Below are positions 31,292-37,302 of a stretch of DNA of 37,302 bases, piece after piece. The stretch's first letter is position 1. Each line of letters begins with the position of its first letter. The stretch is from Deltaproteobacteria bacterium. GTDB taxonomy: Bacteria > Desulfobacterota > JAENJC01. Location of the stretch: positions 1 to 37,302 of the forward strand of contig JAUSKU010000038.1 in assembly GCA_030646755.1 (NCBI GenBank), in the 5' to 3' direction. The translations under genes and the position numbers were made by a program. The notes under the pieces are model-generated. The model saw only the letters and a list, made by a program, of their open reading frames with translations. It ran no database searches and was not told the origin of the DNA.

Positions 31292-33060
31292 TTTTGCAGT
31301 CGCTCTATAACCTTTATCTCAGAAGACAGGATGAACTCCCGCCGGAAGGCTTTGAGCAGAAGGAAATTCCGTTTCTGATCATTCTTGATCATGTCGGCAA
31401 CTTCGTTGGTTTGCAGGACACTCGTACTCCTTCGGGAAAGAAACTTGTCGCCAAACCGTTCCGAGTGCCTAAGGAAACAGGCAGATCAGGTAAAAATGCT
31501 TGGCAGGTTGCTAACCTGTTATGGGATCACTATGGATATGTTCTGGGTTGGCCCAAATCTGAGTCAGATTCAGACAAGGAAATGGCGCAGAAACAGCATG
31601 GAATGTTCGTTTCCAGAGTAGAGGCGATTGTCGCTGAATATCCTAATGATAGAGGGGTACAGGCAGTTCATAGTTTCCTGACCTCTGACGAATTGCAAAA
31701 GGTCTTTCAACATCCCGCATGGCAGGAGTGCAAAAAGATACCAGGTTGCAATCTGAGTTTTCGTTTGAGTGACGAACTTAGTCTGGTTTGTGAAAACGAA
31801 AATGTCCGGGTTTTTGTGGCAAATTCTTCTGAGGCAGAGGATGACGATGATGACTCGACTATCGCCCCGGAGATTGAGGGAATTTGTCTTGTTACCGGCG
31901 AGCGGACATCCATAATTCGTCTTCACCCGCGAACTCCAATTCTGGGGGCAAAAAGTAACGCAAAAATAGTCTCATTCCAGAAAAGCATGGGATTTGACTC
32001 TTACGGAAAACTCCAGAGCTACAATGCACCGACAAGTAAACGTGCGGCATTTGCTTACACAACAGTACTTAATCACATGCTTGCCAAGGGATCACGCCAG
32101 AAACTCATGGTAGGTGACACAACCACCGTTTTCTGGGCTGAGAAAAAGAACCAGATGGAAGATATCTTTGCTGACCTTTTTGGTGAACCTGCTAAAGAAA
32201 ATCCTGATCAACTGAATGCCGCCGTTCAATCCCTCTTTGAAGCGCCCAAAACCGGCGCTCCACCGTTGGAGGATGATTATACCCGATTCTACGTGCTTGG
32301 TCTTGCCCCCAACGCAGCGCGGATCGCGGTCCGTTTCTGGCAGGCGGGGACCGTGGGAGAAACTGCCAGACACATCAGGCAGCATTTTGATGAGATAAAC
32401 ATTACCCATTCACAGCAGGCAAGAGAGCATCTTTCAATAATGACACTCCTTAAAGCTACAGTACCAACCTCAAATAAATATCCATACGGTGATCCTGATA
32501 AGATTCCACCCAATCTGGGAGGAGATTTCATGAAGGCAATTTTGGCAGGAACGTCATATCCACAAACACTTCTTGCCGCAGCAGTTCGGAGGGTACGGGC
32601 GGAGCGTGAGGTCAGTTATCCCCGCGCAGCCCTTATCAAGGCTTTTTTATCACGAGAAACGAGATTGAGATACTCAGAAAAAAACGAAAAGGAGGTAGGT
32701 ATGTCACTTGATTCAGGCAACACCAACGCAGGTTATCGGATAGGGCGATTATTCGCCGTATTGGAAAAGATTCAGGAAGAGGCAAGCCCAGGCATCAATG
32801 CAACCATAAGGGATCGCTTCTACGGGGCGGCATCCAGCACCCCGGTGACAGCTTTTCCGCATCTCATGAAGCTCAAGAATCACCACCTTGGCAAGCTTGA
32901 GAATCGTGGACGGGCTGTCAACATGGAAAAGCTCATCGGAGAGATAATGGATGGTGTCAGCGACTTCCCGACACACCTGAGTCTTCAAGACCAGGGGCGA
33001 TTCGCGGTTGGTTACTACCATCAGAGGCAGGATTTTTTTACAAAGAAAGAAAACCAATAA
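31288..33060 (+). CDS. cas8c: Cas8c (Csd1), large Cascade subunit
   Basis: A 590-residue Csd1-family protein; it recognises the PAM in the type I-C complex. MILQSLYNLYLRRQDELPPEGF opens the protein as in other Csd1. An acidic stretch (EAEDDDDDS, about 180) is followed by CLVTGERTSIIRLHP, GFDSYGKLQSYNAPTSKRAAFAY, FYVLGLAPNAARIAVRFW, and the C-terminal helical part with NAGYRIGRLFAVLEKIQEEA. An internal translation start for a small subunit, known in other I-C systems, is possible at ATG 32701 behind AAGGAGGTA. That would give about 119 residues, matching the expected Cas11c. Confidence 0.95.
   Translation: MILQSLYNLYLRRQDELPPEGFEQKEIPFLIILDHVGNFVGLQDTRTPSGKKLVAKPFRVPKETGRSGKNAWQVANLLWDHYGYVLGWPKSESDSDKEMAQKQHGMFVSRVEAIVAEYPNDRGVQAVHSFLTSDELQKVFQHPAWQECKKIPGCNLSFRLSDELSLVCENENVRVFVANSSEAEDDDDDSTIAPEIEGICLVTGERTSIIRLHPRTPILGAKSNAKIVSFQKSMGFDSYGKLQSYNAPTSKRAAFAYTTVLNHMLAKGSRQKLMVGDTTTVFWAEKKNQMEDIFADLFGEPAKENPDQLNAAVQSLFEAPKTGAPPLEDDYTRFYVLGLAPNAARIAVRFWQAGTVGETARHIRQHFDEINITHSQQAREHLSIMTLLKATVPTSNKYPYGDPDKIPPNLGGDFMKAILAGTSYPQTLLAAAVRRVRAEREVSYPRAALIKAFLSRETRLRYSEKNEKEVGMSLDSGNTNAGYRIGRLFAVLEKIQEEASPGINATIRDRFYGAASSTPVTAFPHLMKLKNHHLGKLENRGRAVNMEKLIGEIMDGVSDFPTHLSLQDQGRFAVGYYHQRQDFFTKKENQ
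32701..33060 (+). CDS. cas11c: Possible internally started small subunit Cas11c (within cas8c)
   Basis: Inside cas8c and in the same frame, ATG 32701 follows a strong ribosome site, AAAAGGAGGTAGGT (32687-32700). It would make the last 119 residues alone (MSLDSGNTNAGYRIGRLFAV onward). Type I-C systems are known to make Cas11c from such an internal start of cas8c. The site here is far stronger than expected by chance in a coding region, though protein evidence is needed. Confidence 0.7.
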   Translation: MSLDSGNTNAGYRIGRLFAVLEKIQEEASPGINATIRDRFYGAASSTPVTAFPHLMKLKNHHLGKLENRGRAVNMEKLIGEIMDGVSDFPTHLSLQDQGRFAVGYYHQRQDFFTKKENQ

Positions 33061-33084
33061 CCCATATACGAAAGGAGATAAAAA

Positions 33085-33945
33085 ATGAGCAACACAATTC
33101 AAAACCGCTATGACTTTGTACTTCTGTTTGACGTAAAAGACGGAAACCCGAACGGAGACCCGGATGCGGGGAACCTTCCGCGCATTGACCCTGAAACAGG
33201 AAATGGACTGGTGACTGACGTATGCCTAAAGAGAAAGGTTAGAAACTATGTCCAGCTTGCAAAAAGCGATGCTGTAACCTACGACATCTTTGTGAAAGAA
33301 AAGGCCATACTCAATACGCTAATAGACAAAGCCCATGAACAGGAAGAGGTCAAGAACAAGGAAAAGGGAGACAAGACAGAGGCTGCCAGGCAGTATATGT
33401 GCAAATCCTACTATGATGTACGGACCTTCGGGGCAGTTATGTCAACCGGCAAAAATGCAGGTCAAGTTCGCGGCCCTGTTCAACTTACCTTTGCCCGCAG
33501 CATTGATCAGATTGTTCCTCTGGAACACAGCATCACACGTATGGCGGTTACCACGGAGGCAGAGGCGGAGAAGCAGCAGGGGGACAACCGAACGATGGGG
33601 CGAAAGTTTACTGTTCCTTACGGTCTCTACAGATGCCACGGGTTCATATCAGCGCCGCTTGCCGCGCAGACAGGGTTCAACGAAGACGACCTGAACCTCT
33701 TCTGGGATGCCCTCCTGAATATGTTTGAACATGACCACTCAGCGGCCAGAGGACAGATGGCAACCAGAAAGCTGATAGTGTTTAAACACGATGAAAAAAT
33801 GGGAAACGCTCCGGCCCACAAGCTGTTCGACATGGTTAAAGTCGCATCAGAGACGTCACCAGTACGTGAATTTGACTCCAATAGGATAAAGATACCGTCC
33901 CAATCCGATATGCCGAAGGGCGTCACGATTACTGAAATGCTGTAA
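33085..33945 (+). CDS. cas7: Cas7c (Csd2), Cascade backbone subunit
   Basis: A 286-residue Csd2-family RAMP protein that coats the crRNA. The N-terminus [31 protein letters not shown] is the family hallmark. [45 protein letters not shown] and [12 protein letters not shown] follow. ATG 33085 has GAAAGGAGA upstream, 24 bases after cas8c. The stop is followed by a hairpin before cas4. Confidence 0.96.
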   Translation: MSNTIQNRYDFVLLFDVKDGNPNGDPDAGNLPRIDPETGNGLVTDVCLKRKVRNYVQLAKSDAVTYDIFVKEKAILNTLIDKAHEQEEVKNKEKGDKTEAARQYMCKSYYDVRTFGAVMSTGKNAGQVRGPVQLTFARSIDQIVPLEHSITRMAVTTEAEAEKQQGDNRTMGRKFTVPYGLYRCHGFISAPLAAQTGFNEDDLNLFWDALLNMFEHDHSAARGQMATRKLIVFKHDEKMGNAPAHKLFDMVKVASETSPVREFDSNRIKIPSQSDMPKGVTITEML

Positions 33946-33964
33946 TAGTTTGGTCGAATAAAGG

Positions 33965-33989
33965 TAGATACGCATTGAATGCATATCTA
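33965..33989. promoter_or_regulatory. Hairpin between cas7 and cas4
   Basis: TAGATACGCAT (33965-33975), loop TGA, ATGCATATCTA (33979-33989), pairing at 10 of 11 positions. It lies at the border of effector and adaptation genes and directly before the cas4 ribosome site. It could be a processing site or operator separating the two halves. Confidence 0.45.
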
Positions 33990-34002
33990 TAAGGTAAAAA
34001 AC

Positions 34003-34629
34003 ATGAACGAATTGCACGATCCCATCATGATCTCCGCCCTGGAGCATTACAGCTACTGCCCCAGGCAATGCGCCCTGATACATTTGGAGCGGGTCTGGGA
34101 CGAAAACATTTACACAATGCGGGGGCGCGATGTGCATGAGAATGTGGATGCGGAATCGTCGCGCATGGTTGAGAGTGTGAAGTATGAGCGTGCGCTTCCT
34201 ATATGGTCAAGGCGTTTAAACTTGACCGGAAAGGCTGACATGGTGGAGTTTTACGATAAAGTCCCTTATCCGGTCGAATACAAATCAGGTCGCCATCGTG
34301 CTGGCCATCATGAGGTGTTGCAGCTCCTCGCCCAAGCCGTCTGCCTTGAAGAGATGCTGGACGTGAAGGTCGAGAAGGGAGCCATTTACTGGCACGGCTC
34401 AAGGGAGCGGAAAGAAATCGTCTTTAGTGATTCAATGAGGGTGCATCTTGAAGAGGTTGTTGCCGCTGTCCACCAGATGATCGCAGGCCATACAGTCCCG
34501 CCTCCGGTGAACGACAAGCGCTGTAAAGACTGTTCGCTAAAGGAATCATGTCTACCGCATGTGGTCGGGGAAAAGGGAAGGAGCATAAAGGCTGTAAGGG
34601 AACTGTTTGTTGTAGAAGGAGGGAGGTAA
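34003..34629 (+). CDS. cas4: Cas4 exonuclease
   Basis: A 208-residue iron-sulfur RecB-like nuclease that trims spacer precursors and checks the PAM. The cluster cysteines are Cys19 in HYSYCPRQCAL and the C-terminal three in CKDCSLKESC. The nuclease core is RLNLTGKADMVEF (Asp) and PVEYKSGRH (Glu-x-Lys), with HHEVLQLLAQAVCLEEM after it. ATG 34003 has AAGG 8 bases upstream. An earlier ATG (33979) lies inside a hairpin without a ribosome site. The stop overlaps the next start as TAATG. Confidence 0.95.
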   Translation: MNELHDPIMISALEHYSYCPRQCALIHLERVWDENIYTMRGRDVHENVDAESSRMVESVKYERALPIWSRRLNLTGKADMVEFYDKVPYPVEYKSGRHRAGHHEVLQLLAQAVCLEEMLDVKVEKGAIYWHGSRERKEIVFSDSMRVHLEEVVAAVHQMIAGHTVPPPVNDKRCKDCSLKESCLPHVVGEKGRSIKAVRELFVVEGGR

Positions 34630-35459
34630 TGGAAACGAAGCTGGCAATATTTAAAGGCAAAGAAATCAGGCGCGTTCTATTTGAAAATGAATGGTACTTC
34701 TCAGTGGTCGATATCATAGAAGTCTTGACTGACAGCGAAAAACCTCGTGACTACTGGTACAGAATGAAGCAAAGAGAAATTGAATCAAGTGGAATCGAGT
34801 TGTCGACACTTTGTCGACAACTGAAACTAAAGTCATCTGATGGGAAAATGTATCTCACTGAAGTGGTAAACACTGAAAATGCCTTCCGTATCATCCAGTC
34901 CGTTCCCTCAGCCAAGGCCGAGCCGTTCAAGCGGTGGTTGGCAAAAGTAGGATACGAGCGAGTTCAGGAGATAGAAGACCCGGAGCTTGCCACAAAGCGG
35001 ACAAAGGCCTTGTACAAGGCAAAGGGATACTCCGATGACTGGATTGAAAAGCGTATGCGCGGCATTGCCATCCGTGCAGAGCTTACGGATGAGTGGAAAA
35101 ACCGCGATGTGAAGGGAGAAAGGGAGTACTCTATTCTGACCGCTGAGATATCCAAGGCCGCTTTTGGCCTCACTCCTTCCGAGTATAAGGATTTGAAGGG
35201 GCTCGAACGCGAGAACCTTCGGGACCATATGAACGATCTGGAGCTGATCTTCTCCATGCTTGGCGAAGCTGCCACAACTGAGATTACGAAGAGCAAAGAC
35301 GCCCAGGGGTTTCACGAAAACAAGGTTGCTGCACACAAGGGTGGGCATATAGCCGGAGACGCCCGGAAGAAACTGGAAAAGGAATCTGGCAAAAAGGTGG
35401 TTTCAAAAGAAAACTATCTTATAACACCGCAAAAAAAGAAGAAGTTAGAGGGAAAATAA
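34629..35459 (+). CDS. Bro-N / DinD-like protein inside the cas operon
   Basis: A 276-residue protein. The N-terminal Bro-N domain (residues 1-105, GKEIRRVLFENEWYFSVVDIIEVLTDS, then KMYLTEVVNTENAFRIIQSVPS and PFKRWLAKVGYER) is typical of phage antirepressors. The C-terminal half (about 120-276: KGYSDDWIEKRMRGIAIRAELTDEW, NLRDHMNDLELIFSMLGEAA, ENKVAAHKGGHIAGDARKKLEKESGKKV) resembles the C-terminal part of DinD. E. coli DinD is SOS-induced and inhibits RecA strand exchange. Its start overlaps the cas4 stop and its stop overlaps the cas1 start, both as TAATG, so it should be made with the adaptation proteins. It is not a known Cas component to my knowledge. Confidence 0.85.
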   Translation: METKLAIFKGKEIRRVLFENEWYFSVVDIIEVLTDSEKPRDYWYRMKQREIESSGIELSTLCRQLKLKSSDGKMYLTEVVNTENAFRIIQSVPSAKAEPFKRWLAKVGYERVQEIEDPELATKRTKALYKAKGYSDDWIEKRMRGIAIRAELTDEWKNRDVKGEREYSILTAEISKAAFGLTPSEYKDLKGLERENLRDHMNDLELIFSMLGEAATTEITKSKDAQGFHENKVAAHKGGHIAGDARKKLEKESGKKVVSKENYLITPQKKKKLEGK

Positions 35460-36490
35460 TGAAACAGCTCCTGAACACCCTTTACGTCATGACACAGGGC
35501 GCTTACCTTACTCTCGACCATGAGACGGTTAAGGTAGAAGTTGAGGGAAAGGTGCAGATGCAGGTACCGCTGCACCATCTTGGGGCCATCTTTACGTTCG
35601 GAAATGTGATGATAAGCCCTTTTCTCATGCAGAAGTGCATGGAGGACGGGAGGGCAATAGTTTTGTTCAATATGAATGGCCGTTTCATGGCCAGGGTTAC
35701 GGGGAAGACCCACGGGAATGTCCTTTTAAGGCAGGCGCAATATGAAGCTGTCAGAGATGAAAAGAAGACAGTTTTGATTGCCAGGAATATTGTTGCTGGG
35801 AAGTTGCAAAATTCAAGGCAGATTCTTTTGAGAGGGGCAAGAGAGACGGAAAATACAGACATTGAGGGAAGGTTACGGCACGCGGCCCAGATCCATGCAG
35901 ACGCCCTTTTCCATCTTGAAAAAACGGATGACATCGAGGAGATAAGGGGATTTGAAGGGGAGACTGCCAATGCTTATTTTGATGTTTTAGATAGCATGGT
36001 CAAGGAAAGCTTAGCAGACTTTAAGATGAATGGCAGAAACCGAAGGCCGCCGCTCGACCCGATGAACGCTGTTCTTTCGTTTCTCTATACCTTGCTTCTC
36101 AATGATTGCATATCTGCTGCAGAAGGGGTAGGTCTTGACTCCCAGATGGGGTTTCTTCATGTGCTGAGACCGGGAAGACCTTCGCTTGGGCTGGACCTGA
36201 TGGAGGAGTTTCGCCCAGTGCTGGCTGACAGGTTGGCCCTTACTCTTATAAACCTGCGTCAGATCACGAAAGATGATTTTGAAGAGCGACCTGGTGGCTC
36301 TGTATATCTGAGTGAAAAAGGCAGGAAAACAGTGGTTGTGGCATACCAGAAGCGTAAACAGGATGAGATTCATCATCCGTTATTAGAGGAAAAGGTTCCT
36401 TTTGGCCTTGTTCCGCACATTCAGGCAAGGCTTTTAGCAAGACATCTGAGAGGGGATATGGAAGAATACATGCCAATGCTGTATTTATAG
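35459..36490 (+). CDS. cas1: Cas1 integrase (type I-C)
   Basis: A 343-residue integrase that inserts new spacers with Cas2. [30 protein letters not shown] opens the N-terminal beta domain. The helical catalytic domain has [14 protein letters not shown] (Glu), [57 protein letters not shown] (His and Asp) and the C-terminal [18 protein letters not shown]. The metal-binding Glu, His and Asp are all present, so it should be active. The start overlaps the Bro-N/DinD-like stop. Confidence 0.97.
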   Translation: MKQLLNTLYVMTQGAYLTLDHETVKVEVEGKVQMQVPLHHLGAIFTFGNVMISPFLMQKCMEDGRAIVLFNMNGRFMARVTGKTHGNVLLRQAQYEAVRDEKKTVLIARNIVAGKLQNSRQILLRGARETENTDIEGRLRHAAQIHADALFHLEKTDDIEEIRGFEGETANAYFDVLDSMVKESLADFKMNGRNRRPPLDPMNAVLSFLYTLLLNDCISAAEGVGLDSQMGFLHVLRPGRPSLGLDLMEEFRPVLADRLALTLINLRQITKDDFEERPGGSVYLSEKGRKTVVVAYQKRKQDEIHHPLLEEKVPFGLVPHIQARLLARHLRGDMEEYMPMLYL

Positions 36491-36570
36491 GCCCACCCTC
36501 ACCTTAATCCTCTCCCTGAGGGAGAGGAAAATTCCCTCCCTTTCAAGGGGAGGGTCAGGGAGGGGATGGG
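36491..36570. repeat. C/G-rich double-palindrome repeat, copy B (between cas1 and cas2)
   Basis: Hairpins CCTCTCCCTGAGGGAGAGG (about 36510-36528) and CCCTCCCTTTCAAGGGGAGG (about 36535-36554) within arms CCCACCCTCACC and GGAGGGGATGGG. Read on the other strand it matches the repeat at 9175-9292 closely. It fills almost the whole cas1-cas2 gap, which is normally a few bases. Confidence 0.8.
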
Positions 36571-36581
36571 TAGGAGAACAA

Positions 36582-36872
36582 ATGTGGATCATTGTGGCAT
36601 ACGATGTTAGTACGGAAACTAAGGCAGGACGAAAGAGACTCAGAAGGGTGGCCCTGGTATGTAAGGATTATGGCCAGAGGGTTCAGAAATCTATCTTTGA
36701 GTGTCAGGTTAATGAGATGAGGTTTGAGGAGTTGCGGCGGAGACTTCTGAGCGAGATCAATGAAAAAGAAGATAACCTGCGGGTTTATCGGCTTACGGAA
36801 CCGCGAGAGTTCCATGTAGAGGAGTATGGTCTGGCAAGCACTATTTTCTTTGAGGAGCCGTTGATTGTTTAA
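36582..36872 (+). CDS. cas2: Cas2
   Basis: A 96-residue Cas2, the dimeric partner of Cas1 in spacer integration. [31 protein letters not shown] has the ferredoxin-like first strand with Asp8. [23 protein letters not shown] and DNLRVYRL complete the fold. The ribosome site TAGGAGAAC lies at the edge of the repeat upstream, so the repeat has not removed it. Confidence 0.96.
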   Translation: MWIIVAYDVSTETKAGRKRLRRVALVCKDYGQRVQKSIFECQVNEMRFEELRRRLLSEINEKEDNLRVYRLTEPREFHVEEYGLASTIFFEEPLIV

Positions 36873-37049
36873 CGCGAACCCCATGCTTGAATAAAAATGA
36901 TGGGTGATTCGCAGAAGGGGAAATTATTGATTTTAAAGGCAGAAAAGGAGGTGGTTAGTTTTTTAAAGTGGATGCAATTATGGAAAAACGTTGTGTTCGC
37001 AGAATTTGTTGTGTAAGTATTTGAAAACTGTAGCCCATTGAGGGCGACA
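36873..37049 (+). promoter_or_regulatory. CRISPR leader
   Basis: A 177-base A/T-rich stretch between cas2 and the first repeat, without a gene. TTCGCAGAA occurs twice (36908-36916 and 36996-37004). The repeat orientation (GATTGAAAC at the downstream end) and cas-gene position fit a leader driving transcription to the right. Confidence 0.75.
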
Positions 37050-37302
37050 GTAGCACCCGCCCACGTGGGCGGGTGAGGATTGAAACATACTCCTGGGTTG
37101 TGAGGTTGTCAACCTTTTTCGTAGCACCCGCCCACGTGGGCGGGTGAGGATTGAAACATATCCTCGTCAAGGATATTATCTATCTTAGCTCCGGTAGCAC
37201 CCGCCCACGTGGGCGGGTGAGGATTGAAACTAAAGAGGCCGGAGGCCAAGAGAGGGCAACACGGCGTAGCACCCGCCCACGTGGGCGGGTGAGGATTGAA
37301 AC
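37050..37302 (+). CRISPR. Type I-C CRISPR array, four repeats visible, open at window end
   Basis: Four identical 37-base repeats at 37050-37086, 37121-37157, 37194-37230 and 37266-37302, with spacers of 34, 36 and 35 bases (37087-37120, 37158-37193, 37231-37265). Repeat positions 5-26 form a perfect 22-base palindrome (arms CACCCGCCCAC and GTGGGCGGGTG). The last 11 bases AGGATTGAAAC would be the 5' handle after Cas5c cleavage. The window ends at the last base of repeat four, so the array very probably continues. Confidence 0.98.

Noticed and set aside
34629..35459. Anti-CRISPR or its regulator
   Set aside because: The gene is in the operon direction with TAATG overlaps on both sides and has no anti-CRISPR-like small partner; a built-in accessory fits better, though a trapped phage gene remains possible.

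Overview
The window looks like a chromosomal segment of a Gram-negative, probably anaerobic bacterium of the Desulfobacterota/Nitrospirota type. This is inferred from four things: the gene order pheA-hisC-aroF-tyrA-aroA-cmk-ispH-rpsA-sppA, selenium-metabolism genes (a yedF remnant and a LysR of the selenium-associated type), AGG/ATA-rich housekeeping codon use, and a chromosome dotted with palindromic repeats and toxin-antitoxin pairs. No species can be named from the sequence alone.

Layout. (1) 1-3396 is a rearranged accessory patch. It holds a 3' piece of yedF, a 5' piece of a lysR, a TumE-type toxin pair, a YhcG-type PDDEXK nuclease bracketed by two copies of a restriction-methylase-like C-terminal tail, and an intact LysR regulator. 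(2) 3382-10974 is mostly housekeeping: a frameshifted RumA/RlmD-type RNA methyltransferase, tRNA-Ala(GGC), queF, a zinc ribbon, an Rsm22-like methyltransferase, glucan phosphorylase, a cytochrome b5-like protein, RNase D and an HNH protein. A 152-bp MITE-like element lies just before the phosphorylase gene. (3) 11019-12714 is an intact insertion sequence with 6-bp target duplications. It sits 13 bases upstream of an exported FKBP isomerase gene. (4) 13285-14959 holds an unknown protein and a Phd/PIN toxin pair whose toxin seems to start at ATT. (5) 15069-25617 is a long aromatic-amino-acid and housekeeping operon with a promoter I can see. A complete PIN toxin-antitoxin pair is spliced between tyrA and aroA. 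(6) 25746-28192 has an AbrB/PIN pair with its operator, a MetE-like protein and a HIT protein. (7) 28338-37302 is a complete type I-C CRISPR-Cas locus: cas3-cas5c-cas8c-cas7c-cas4-(Bro-N/DinD-like gene)-cas1-cas2-leader-array. The array runs off the window end.

The strongest candidate for something undescribed is the Bro-N/DinD-like gene set exactly between cas4 and cas1, with TAATG stop/start overlaps on both sides. It should be translated with the spacer-acquisition proteins. E. coli DinD is known to inhibit RecA, so a role linking acquisition to recombination or DNA damage is a testable inference. Second is the link between the insertion sequence and the MITE near 7277: both have related ends, and they duplicated the same hexamer (TATTTA/TAAATA).
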